DNA from: Bacillota bacterium
GTDB taxonomy: Bacteria > Bacillota > Clostridia > Caldicoprobacterales > Xylanivirgaceae
NCBI GenBank assembly: GCA_023621995.1
Contig: JAMOAB010000073.1
Location: 1 to 46,771, forward strand
DNA length: 46,771 nt
Direction of reading: 5' to 3'
The position numbers and the translations under genes were made by a program. A model generated the notes under the pieces. That model did no database searches and was not told where the DNA came from. It saw only the letters and a program-made list of their open reading frames with translations. Positions 34,523-41,442 of the stretch are shown here, piece by piece. Numbering within the stretch: the first letter of the stretch is position 1; the number at the start of each line of letters is the position of its first letter.

Positions 34523-36646
34523 ATGCCAGATTTTAGTTATAAAAGTAAATTTAATAAAGAAGCCAACTTCGTCAGTATACGGTTTGGGGCAGATGCACCT
34601 CTACTAGAGACGGAATTAAATGAAATGCAGGACATACAAAGACATAGGCTAAAGTCAGCCTTAAAAGCCATTGTACAAGATGGATTATTGGCGGGTGGAA
34701 GTTTAACTTATGATGGAAGTAAGTTTATTATAGAAAATACAGATGCTATTATTGATGGAGAAGTGTATCATATTTCTCATTTAGAAATTACAGTTAGTGA
34801 TGGGGAAGATGTATACTTAAAAGTTTGGGAGAAGGATATATCATATCAATCTACAATAAAGAAATATGGAAATGAGCAAGAAGTAACCATACCTAATGAA
34901 ATATTTGATGAAAGAGTAAATCAAGAAACCTCTAGAAGAGTAGCATTAGTTTATGATTTAACTAAAGTTAAAGATGGTAATGGAAAGTTTTTAAAATTAG
35001 GAAGAATATCTGGGGGAAGTTTTATAAAAGAAGTACAAGAAATAGCAAATCTTACAGAACTTGCTGATATTAGTCAATTAGGTAGTCTAAAAGATGATTT
35101 AGATGAACATAAGGCAGAAATTACGACTGAAGAAGGTCGACATGGGTTAAGGTACTGGAATGATAAACTTGAATTTTTTGATGGTTCAGATTGGATTGAA
35201 ATTAAAACTGGTGGCGGTGGTGTTCCTCCATCTAATGTCATCAATCCATCTATCATTGTTGGGAATTCCCAACTTACAATCAAATGGGATGACCCTGAAG
35301 ATACTGTTGTTGATGGTCAAACAATTTCAACATGGGCAGGAACAAAGCTTGTAAGAAAAGCTGGAAGTTACCCAACTAATGAAAAAGATGGGATTGTTCT
35401 TGTTGACAATAAAGTAAGGGGTGCTTATTTTTCAACTGGATTTGTTGATTCAGGACTAACTAATGGGGTGACTTATTACTATCAACTATTTCCATATTCC
35501 GACCAAGGTGCAGTAAATAGAAATGAAGCAAATAGGCTTTCTGGCACACCACAACCTTATAAAATTTATGGTGTAGCAATTGACCTTACAAACAGCAACC
35601 CTGAAACAGCAGTAACTTATACAGATGATGCTGTTGGCATGACTGGCGGTTCTTCTGCCTGGGATAGCATGGCAATATTCAAGGACATAAAACCTTGTGT
35701 ACTTAAAAATGGAGTTGTTCAATATTATTTAGACCCCAACGATTTTACAAAAAAGGTTGATGGTACACCAGCAGATATTGAAAGTGGTAATGATGGGGAT
35801 GTAATGATTGAAATTCCCAAGACAGGATTTTTAATATCAACTGTCGGAAACATTTTAACTGTAAAAGTAACAGATAACCCAAATAATCCTAATTTTAAAT
35901 ATTATGCCCACACCAGGGTTACAGAAGGCGATAGGGATAAACTTTACATTGGAGCTTACCTGGGTTGGAAAGATGGCAGTAATAAATTAAGAAGTTTGAG
36001 TGGTAAAACACCAACTGCTTCACAAACGATTGGAACGTTCAGAACACAGGCAAAAGCAAATGGTTCAGGTTATGACTTGGTTTCCTTCTACCCTTTGACT
36101 TTACTTCAATGCTTATACTTAATTAGGTATAAAAATCTTGATTCCCAAACTGCACTTGGTAGGGGTTATGTAGATGGAAATAGTGCTGCAACTAATACTG
36201 GTGGAACGAATGCAAAAGGAATGTTCTTTGGAGAAACAACAGGTAAGCAACAAATGAAATTCCTGGGGATTGAAGATTTTTGGGGCAACCTTCGCTGGTG
36301 GATTGATGGCTTGTATAGTGATGCGAATAGAAACATAATGACAGCCTTTAAAGATTTCAATGATACTGGAAGTGGATACACTAATAGAGGTCAGGGAGCA
36401 ACATCAGATATATATGGATATATGAGTAAACCACAAGGATTTACTGAAGCTGGATTTGTTCTAAAGGAAAATAATGGTTCTGAAACAACTTACTTTTGTG
36501 ATTACGCTTATTTGAGCACTTCCCGCTTGCCTTATTTCGGTGGTAATTGGAATTTTGGTTCTCGTGCGGGTGCTTTCTATCTTAGTGTGTATCATGATGC
36601 TTCGTATTCGGATTCCCATCTGGGCGGTCGCTTGATGTATTTATAG
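34523..36646 (+). CDS. DGR variable tail fibre protein with C-type lectin-like domain
   Basis: 707 residues. Residues 1-190: fibre attachment part (FGADAPLLETELNEMQDIQR). About 228-345: fibronectin III-like domain (SQLTIKWDDPED, GLTNGVTYYYQLFPYSD). About 347-707: lectin/formylglycine-enzyme-like fold with GIEDFWGNLRWWIDGL and a C-terminal GGNWNFGSRAGAFYL. Codons 661-707 form the variable repeat. Most replaced residues are Asn in the template (AAT/AAC) and become Tyr, Ser, Phe, Arg, Asp or His, as in known DGR targets. From about 35110 onward glycine codons switch from GGA to GGT, so the 3' two-thirds look imported with the retroelement. Likely the receptor-binding fibre tip. Confidence 0.92.
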   Translation: MPDFSYKSKFNKEANFVSIRFGADAPLLETELNEMQDIQRHRLKSALKAIVQDGLLAGGSLTYDGSKFIIENTDAIIDGEVYHISHLEITVSDGEDVYLKVWEKDISYQSTIKKYGNEQEVTIPNEIFDERVNQETSRRVALVYDLTKVKDGNGKFLKLGRISGGSFIKEVQEIANLTELADISQLGSLKDDLDEHKAEITTEEGRHGLRYWNDKLEFFDGSDWIEIKTGGGGVPPSNVINPSIIVGNSQLTIKWDDPEDTVVDGQTISTWAGTKLVRKAGSYPTNEKDGIVLVDNKVRGAYFSTGFVDSGLTNGVTYYYQLFPYSDQGAVNRNEANRLSGTPQPYKIYGVAIDLTNSNPETAVTYTDDAVGMTGGSSAWDSMAIFKDIKPCVLKNGVVQYYLDPNDFTKKVDGTPADIESGNDGDVMIEIPKTGFLISTVGNILTVKVTDNPNNPNFKYYAHTRVTEGDRDKLYIGAYLGWKDGSNKLRSLSGKTPTASQTIGTFRTQAKANGSGYDLVSFYPLTLLQCLYLIRYKNLDSQTALGRGYVDGNSAATNTGGTNAKGMFFGETTGKQQMKFLGIEDFWGNLRWWIDGLYSDANRNIMTAFKDFNDTGSGYTNRGQGATSDIYGYMSKPQGFTEAGFVLKENNGSETTYFCDYAYLSTSRLPYFGGNWNFGSRAGAFYLSVYHDASYSDSHLGGRLMYL
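36502..36643 (+). repeat. DGR variable repeat (VR)
   Basis: Aligned without gaps to the template 208 bases downstream. Over the first 133 positions all 22 differences fall where the template has A (14 to G, 6 to T, 2 to C). Only the last few bases (36635, 36639) differ at template T. The segment covers the final 47 codons. Confidence 0.96.
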
Positions 36647-36657
36647 GGTTAATATAT

Positions 36658-36884
36658 GGGCAATGGTAAAGATTGGATTTCATTACCTGCTTAAAAAATA
36701 GTAGAAAGTTTACACTAATTTGAACACTTCCCACTTACCTAATTTCAGTGGTAATTGGAATAATGGTTCTAATGCAGGTACTTTCTATCTTAATGTGAAT
36801 CATGATACTTCGAATTCGAATTCCAATCTGGGCAGTCACTTATTGTTTTTAAGCTTAAATTTTTCCCACTGACTTCCATTGCCC
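36658..36884. repeat. 9-base inverted repeat flanking the template
   Basis: GGGCAATGG at 36658-36666 and CCATTGCCC at 36876-36884 are exact reverse complements on either side of the TR. In RNA they could close a stem around the template. Confidence 0.6.
36710..36851 (+). repeat. DGR template repeat (TR)
   Basis: Non-coding donor copy lying between the fibre gene and the reverse transcriptase. If read in the frame of the VR it would give 12 Asn codons in 46, ten of which are changed in the VR. Known DGRs transcribe this RNA, copy it with adenine-specific errors and overwrite the VR. Confidence 0.95.
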
Positions 36885-36992
36885 TGGCTCTTGCCAAAAC
36901 ATAAAAATTTTTTAAGCTGTATTAGTAGACTTGAAAATTAAGTTTCAAGTTCGAAAATTCGGCATTAAAAACATCAAAGTAGGGGTTATTTC

Positions 36993-38054
36993 ATGAAAAG
37001 ATATGGAAATTTATATTCCAAAATCTATGACATGGAGAACCTTAAACTGGCACATAAAAATGCAAGGAAAGACAAATTATTTTATAGAGAAGTTAAGATG
37101 GTTGATAGTGATAAAGAATATTATTTAACACAAATTCAAGAAATGCTGAAGAATAAAACCTATGAAGTGAGTGAATACACTGTTTCAGTGATTTCAGATA
37201 AGGGAAAAGAAAGAGAACTTTATAAACTTCCATATTACCCTGATAGAATTGTTCAGTGGGCAATTATGTTACAAATTGAATTTGTATTTCTACAAGTATT
37301 CACTGATTTTACATGTGCTTCTTTAAAAGGCAGGGGTATTCACAAAGCTTCAGCACTTCTTGATAAGTATATGGGGGATAAAATTGGAACAGCATACACT
37401 TTAAAAATAGACATTAATAAATTTTATCCAAGCATTAACCATGACATCTTGAAAAGATTATTAAGAAAGAAATTCAAAGATGCAGACCTTCTTGAATTGT
37501 TGGATAAGATTATTGATAGTATTTCAGGTGATAAAGGTGTTCCAATAGGTTCTTATCTTTCCCAATACCTTGCTAATTTTTATCTTGCATACTTTGACCA
37601 TTGGCTAAAAGAACAAATGGGTGTTCAATATGTCATAAGATATATGGATGATATTGTTATCTTACATCATTCTAAAAAGTTTCTTCACTGGTTGAAAAGA
37701 AAGATAGATAATTATTTAAAACAAGAACTTGAATTGACTGTAAAAGATAATTGGCAAGTGTTTCCTACTGCAATCAGGGGAATTGATTTTGTAGGATATC
37801 GGCATTTTTATGGTTATAAATTATTAAGAAAATCAACTTGTAAAAGATTTAAGAAAAAGATGACTGCAATTAAAAAGAAATGTGATGCTGGTCAAAAGAT
37901 AACTTATTCAGAATGGTGTTCAGCTAATTCATATAAGGGTTGGTTAAAGTGGTGCGATAGTTATAGATTAAGTCAAAAGTACATTGCACCTATTCAAAAA
38001 TATTTGGATGATTATTACATTACTGAAATTAAAGAAAGGAAGGTTAACAAATGA
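36993..38054 (+). CDS. DGR reverse transcriptase
   Basis: 353 residues. Catalytic carboxylates: D140 in LKIDINKFYPSIN and YMDD at 217-220. PIGSYLSQYLANFYL (184-198) has the GxxxSQ signature of DGR enzymes, where group II intron and retron enzymes differ. No maturase, HNH or other domain follows. It copies the TR transcript with errors at adenines and supplies cDNA for replacing the VR. It starts 142 bases after the TR and its TGA overlaps the next start (ATGA). GGT-rich codon use matches the 3' part of the fibre gene. Confidence 0.95.
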   Translation: MKRYGNLYSKIYDMENLKLAHKNARKDKLFYREVKMVDSDKEYYLTQIQEMLKNKTYEVSEYTVSVISDKGKERELYKLPYYPDRIVQWAIMLQIEFVFLQVFTDFTCASLKGRGIHKASALLDKYMGDKIGTAYTLKIDINKFYPSINHDILKRLLRKKFKDADLLELLDKIIDSISGDKGVPIGSYLSQYLANFYLAYFDHWLKEQMGVQYVIRYMDDIVILHHSKKFLHWLKRKIDNYLKQELELTVKDNWQVFPTAIRGIDFVGYRHFYGYKLLRKSTCKRFKKKMTAIKKKCDAGQKITYSEWCSANSYKGWLKWCDSYRLSQKYIAPIQKYLDDYYITEIKERKVNK

Positions 38055-38311
38055 AAGATATGGGTATTGTAAGGGGTTCTGCTACCCAAGCAGTTCCTTT
38101 AATCATTGGTAAAGATACTGTCTATGTGCATACTGACATCACCCCTGTTGAGGGTGAAGAAGGTCTATTCCAATACCATGAAGTTCAGTATGAAAAAGAT
38201 GAATACATCAAAATGTTGGCTGAACAGAGCAATTTACAAGGTAATTATTTATTAGATGTTGATTATAGGTTATCACTTGTAGAAAAGGGGGTAAATATAA
38301 ATGACCTATAA
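38051..38311 (+). CDS. 86-aa protein coupled to reverse transcriptase, unknown
   Basis: Starts MKDMGIVRGSATQAVPLIIG and continues with DTVYVHTDI, FQYHEVQYEKDEYIKMLAEQ and YRLSLVEKGVNINDL. Overlaps the reverse transcriptase stop by 4 bases and shares its GGT-rich codon use, so it belongs to the imported block. It is shorter than, and not helical enough for, the usual Avd accessory protein (about 120 residues, four helices). The sequence also resembles small tail-fibre-associated proteins of Firmicute phages. Either role is possible. Confidence 0.6.
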   Translation: MKDMGIVRGSATQAVPLIIGKDTVYVHTDITPVEGEEGLFQYHEVQYEKDEYIKMLAEQSNLQGNYLLDVDYRLSLVEKGVNINDL

Positions 38312-38450
38312 ACTATGCAAAACAATTATTAAAAACAAAACTTATATATCAAAAGAGGACATGGGGATTAAGCTAGATGTATTTTTACTCAACAATAGAA
38401 TTACACAGGAAGAATACAACGAATTAGTAAATCTACTTAATGAAGATTAG
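38301..38450 (+). CDS. small XkdX-like protein, 49 aa
   Basis: MTYKLCKTIIKNKTYIS to TQEEYNELVNLLNED, starting 10 bases inside the previous gene after AAAAGGGGGT. Pattern of two short helices (MGIKLDVFLLNNRITQEEYNELVNLL) resembles XkdX-type proteins found between fibre and lysis genes of Firmicute phages. Codon use returns to that of the main phage genome, so this is the first native gene after the imported block. Confidence 0.6.
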   Translation: MTYKLCKTIIKNKTYISKEDMGIKLDVFLLNNRITQEEYNELVNLLNED

Positions 38451-38457
38451 GATTATT

Positions 38458-38613
38458 ATGCGACAGTAGGTAATGTGCATTGATTAAGAATGGGCAAAAT
38501 CGCATTAGGAGAGTATTCAATCAGCGTTCCAGTAGCCTTAAAAAGATGATGTACTAGGTGATTTAAATGCTGTAGGCTTAGATGGCTATGGAAACCCTAT
38601 TGTAATGGAGTAG
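38458..38613 (+). pseudogene. protein-like frame with five in-frame stops
   Basis: One frame from ATG 38458 to TAG 38611-38613 reads, with stops marked x, VMCIDxEWAKSH, xESIQSAFQxPx, then KDDVLGDLNAVGLDGYGNP. Stops lie at 38467, 38485, 38506, 38533 and 38539. The last third is convincing protein. It is most simply a decayed gene, perhaps the end of a gene displaced by the DGR block. The family is not recognised. Confidence 0.5.
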
Positions 38614-38620
38614 AAGAATT

Positions 38621-38645
38621 AGGGAGGATAATACCTCCCTTTTTC
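38621..38645 (+). terminator. terminator after fibre/DGR region
   Basis: AGGGAGG (38621-38627), loop ATAATA, CCTCCCT (38634-38640), then TTTT. Confidence 0.8.
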
Positions 38646-38768
38646 TATGTCAAATACCTTGTTAAATTTAACAATTTATATTAAAATTAAGGTAGACATA
38701 AATGACTCTCTTATAGTTAGTGCAACTCTGTATTGAACTGGCTGAATTTAATACAGGAGGTAATAAGA

Positions 38769-39113
38769 ATGGACTTTGAAACAATAATAAAGACTTACGG
38801 AGCAATAGGAGCAGGAGGACTAGCACTAGTAGTACTAATATGGCTGTTAATATATTTAGTAACTAAAATTGACCCACTATTAAACCAAATTAGGAAAGAT
38901 AATGAAGCCCATAAAGAAGTGATAAAAAATAACACAGAAGCTATCAAAGAAGTATCAAGGAGCAACCAAAATGTTGCTCAAGCACTAGCCTTATTAGACA
39001 ACTCTTTTGGCTCTTTTGTTAGAATTATGGAGAAGCATGATATGAGGGCTGAAAGCATAGAGAATGAAATTATTAGGATTAGAGAAAGTACAAAAAATTG
39101 TAACAAAAATTAA
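38769..39113 (+). CDS. membrane-anchored coiled-coil protein (UviB/BhlA holin-like)
   Basis: 114 residues from ATG 38769, after AGGAGGT. The open frame extends further upstream but only this start has a good ribosome site. One transmembrane helix near the N-terminus (GAIGAGGLALVVLIWLLIYL), then a charged helical tail (DPLLNQIRKDNEAHKEVIKNN). Single-span holin-like proteins of Clostridium plasmids and Bacillus phages have this plan. It opens the lysis module. Confidence 0.6.
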   Translation: MDFETIIKTYGAIGAGGLALVVLIWLLIYLVTKIDPLLNQIRKDNEAHKEVIKNNTEAIKEVSRSNQNVAQALALLDNSFGSFVRIMEKHDMRAESIENEIIRIRESTKNCNKN

Positions 39114-39247
39114 GGAGGGGTAATAAGTGAGTAAAAGGGGGAGTGTTGCATAGACCTTGAAAAGCTAAAGATACTTTATATGAAACACCTAAAGAAAGAG
39201 ATGAATTAGGTAGATTTAAACCTAATATGAAAGGAGAGTGATGCCTT
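39114..39247 (+). other. gap with broken short frames before amidase
   Basis: A ribosome site (AAGGAGGGG) precedes GTG 39127, whose frame MSKRGSVA stops at once at TAG. Protein-like pieces appear in other frames (DLEKLKILYMKHLKKEMN and DTLYETPKERDELGRFKPN), both short and interrupted. I see a decayed small gene, not an intact one. Confidence 0.4.
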
Positions 39248-40057
39248 ATGACATTATCTAATAAGTATTTAATTGCTTTAGATGATGGTCATTAGCTTCA
39301 TGGGATGGAAACAGCAGGGAAAAGAACACCTACACTACCTAATGGACTTAAATCCAAAGAGACAGGGAAGAACTTCATGCACGAAAATGAGTTCAATAGA
39401 GCTGTAGTAAGTAAGTTAGATGTAATCTTAAGGAGATGTGGATTTAAGACACTATTAGTAGCTCCTACAGATGAAGATGTACCACTAAAGACTAGAACAG
39501 GTTTAGCTAATGCTAAGAAAGCAGATGCTTATGTAAGTATCCATGCAAATGCTTTTGATAGTAAGTTTGATGGAAATGACCCAGAAGGAGTAGAGACTTA
39601 CCACTACCAAAATTCCGTTGAAGGAAAGAAATTAGCAACATTAGTGCATAAGCACTTAATTCAAGGAACTAAGCAAAAGGATAGAGGAGTTAAATCAGCA
39701 AATTTCCATGTACTAAGAGAAACTAATATGGTGGCAATATTAGTTGAAGCTGGATTTATGGATAACCTTTATGAAGCTAAATTACTTCTTAGTGACTCTT
39801 TTAGGGAGGAAGTAGCTACAGAGGTTGCAAAGGGAATTTGCGAGTATTTCAATGTTCCTTATGTACCAAAAAAGGAGGTAATACAAATGCCTAATATATC
39901 AAAACCAGGTAATAACGTACCTAGCTCTTGGGCTCAAGAAAGTTGGAACTGGGCTAAACAAGTTGGACTTTTAGATGGGACAAGACCTAAAGACCCTATT
40001 ACTAGGGAGGAGATGGCTGTAGTACTAAAAAGGCTTGTAGATAAGAGGATGATATAA
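39248..40057 (+). CDS. N-acetylmuramoyl-L-alanine amidase with in-frame TAG (bypass or broken)
   Basis: Endolysin of the Amidase_3 type, cutting the lactyl-peptide bond. From ATG 39248 (AAAGGAGAG upstream) it reads NKYLIALDDGH, then TAG CTT CAT (39293-39301), then GMETAGKRTPTLPNGLKSKE. Without these nine bases the motif DDGH-GMETAGKRTP is normal; the His is a zinc ligand. Further motifs: HENEFNRAV (second ligand region), VSIHANAF and ILVEAGFMDN with the catalytic Glu. Residues beyond about 220 form an SLH-like cell-wall segment. As CAT precedes the stop and CAT ends the insert, a ribosome hop from CAT to CAT would restore the enzyme. A start at ATG 39305 would lack the first zinc ligand. Confidence 0.75.
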
Positions 40058-40058
40058 T

Positions 40059-40652
40059 ATGTATCGACAAGAGTTTATTAATAGGATTAAGGATGGAGCT
40101 ATAAGAGGATGGAATGACTATAAAGTTCTTCCTTCCCTCACTATAGCTCAAGCAATACTAGAAACAGGATGGGGAAAGACAGCTATAGGAAATAACATAT
40201 TTGGGATAAAAGCAGACTCAAATTGGAGTGGCAAAAAGAAACTAGTAAGGACTCACGAATATGTAAATGGACAGAAGATATATGTAGATGCTTACTTTAG
40301 AGACTACGATAGTATATATGAGTCACTAGAGGATAGATTTAAGTTCTTGCAGAAACCTAGATATAGTAAAGTAGTAGGAGAGAAGGACTACAAGAAAGCC
40401 TGTATAGAGATACAGAAAGCTGAATATGCTACAGACCCTAATTACTCCAGTAAGCTCATTAGCATTATAGAGCAGTATAATCTGTACGAATATGATAAAG
40501 AAGCCTTAAAACCTCAAAATGATGCTCCTAGTGAGTGGGCTAAAGGAGATTGGGAGTGGGCTAAATTAAAGGGACTGTTAGATGGAACTAGACCTAAAGA
40601 TAATTTGACTAGAGAAGAGTTTGCAATAATATTAAAAAGGATGGTGAAATAA
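40059..40652 (+). CDS. endo-beta-N-acetylglucosaminidase-type endolysin
   Basis: 197 residues. FINRIKDGAIRGWNDYKVLPSLTIAQAILETGWGKTAIGNNIFGIKAD is the FlgJ/lysozyme-4 glucosaminidase core with catalytic Glu in LETGWG; YVDAYFRDYDSIYESLEDR follows. The last about 40 residues (SEWAKGDWEWAKLKGLLDGT, TREEFAIILKRMV) repeat the C-terminus of the amidase next door, so both enzymes probably bind the same wall polymer. One base separates it from the amidase stop. Confidence 0.85.
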   Translation: MYRQEFINRIKDGAIRGWNDYKVLPSLTIAQAILETGWGKTAIGNNIFGIKADSNWSGKKKLVRTHEYVNGQKIYVDAYFRDYDSIYESLEDRFKFLQKPRYSKVVGEKDYKKACIEIQKAEYATDPNYSSKLISIIEQYNLYEYDKEALKPQNDAPSEWAKGDWEWAKLKGLLDGTRPKDNLTREEFAIILKRMVK

Positions 40653-40979
40653 ATGAGTGAGTTTACTCAAGAAGATTTAGACAAAATAAAAGAGGTATTA
40701 GCTAAAGAAAGTAAACCTAAGAGGAAGAGGAAGCGAATGAAGACTGGGAAGAAAGCCTTATTCTTAGCTTTTGGAATATGTGCTGTACTTACACTATTCA
40801 CAATGGCTATGATTTACTTAGGGAAAGACACTACATCATTAACTATATTAGCTTCAGCAGGAGTAGGTATATTGCCTGTAATGTACAATATCTATGAGAA
40901 GCAAGAGACACAGATTAATTTAAAACATATGGAGAAGAATTATATTCCAGATTATGATGAAAGGAATGGGATTTACTAA
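40653..40979 (+). CDS. two-span holin-like membrane protein
   Basis: 108 residues. A charged basic start (SKPKRKRKRMKTGKK) precedes two hydrophobic segments (ALFLAFGICAVLTLFTMAMIYL, and TILASAGVGILPVMYNIY), with a charged tail. Size, topology and position after two endolysins suit a holin. Starts one base after the glucosaminidase stop; its TAATG overlaps the next gene. Confidence 0.6.
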   Translation: MSEFTQEDLDKIKEVLAKESKPKRKRKRMKTGKKALFLAFGICAVLTLFTMAMIYLGKDTTSLTILASAGVGILPVMYNIYEKQETQINLKHMEKNYIPDYDERNGIY

Positions 40980-41338
40980 TGCTAGATTTTAATATCATTT
41001 ATGCGATTTTAATTGCAGTAGCAATCGTTGTTTATGTGAAATTTGTGAAACCTTATTTAAAGGAGAAAAACTTAGACTTCTACGAGGAAGTTAAATTATT
41101 CCTATTAATATCTGGATATGCCTTTAGAGATGACAAAATAAAGGCTATAGCAGAGATAACACTAGAAATAGTAAAGAGTTTAGAGGAGCTAACATTAGCA
41201 TCAAATGAAAAGCATCATATAGCAGTAGATAAAGTATTTAGAGAGTTATTAGACAAGTTTAATATTGAAATGAAAGAGGAAGTAATCGAAGGGATTGTAA
41301 GAATAGCTGTATCACAATTACCTCCAACTAATAAATAG
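40979..41338 (+). CDS. LLH-type holin
   Basis: 119 residues. One N-terminal membrane helix (FNIIYAILIAVAIVVYVKFV), then a soluble helical domain (AIAEITLEIVKSLEEL, then VFRELLDKFNIEMKEEVIEGIVRIAVSQL) as in holins of the LLH family. Last gene of the lysis module, followed by a strong hairpin. Confidence 0.75.
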   Translation: MLDFNIIYAILIAVAIVVYVKFVKPYLKEKNLDFYEEVKLFLLISGYAFRDDKIKAIAEITLEIVKSLEELTLASNEKHHIAVDKVFRELLDKFNIEMKEEVIEGIVRIAVSQLPPTNK

Positions 41339-41348
41339 CAGTGTATAG

Positions 41349-41390
41349 AAATCCACTTATGAGTTAATAATACTTGTAAGTGGATTTTCT
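41349..41390 (+). terminator. terminator after lysis genes
   Basis: Eleven-base perfect stem AAATCCACTTA (41349-41359) with TAAGTGGATTT (41377-41387), then TCTT. Its 3' edge touches the -35 of the next promoter. Confidence 0.75.
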
Positions 41391-41418
41391 TGTCATATAT
41401 TTGCTCATATGTTATAAT
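41390..41418 (+). promoter_or_regulatory. promoter of helicase gene
   Basis: TTGTCA (41390-41395), 17 bases, TATAAT (41413-41418) with extended TGT. Confidence 0.8.
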
Positions 41419-41442
41419 ATCTATAAGAAGGAGTGATTGGGA

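Noticed and set aside
36993-38054. Group II intron or retron reverse transcriptase
   Set aside because: No maturase or endonuclease domain, no intron ends, GxxxSQ signature, and an adjacent template/variable repeat pair with adenine-only changes fit a DGR.
38051-38311. Assignment of the 86-aa protein as Avd
   Set aside because: Too short, strand-rich and not basic enough; kept only as a possible accessory factor.
38458-39300. Whole-genome TAG or TAA reassignment, as in some phages with alternative codes
   Set aside because: Many intact genes here end in TAG (portal, deoxyribosyltransferase, connectors) or TAA exactly where the next ribosome site follows, and structural genes have no internal TAG. 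The amidase TAG comes with two extra codons that the family lacks, so a simple TAG-to-Gln reading does not fit.
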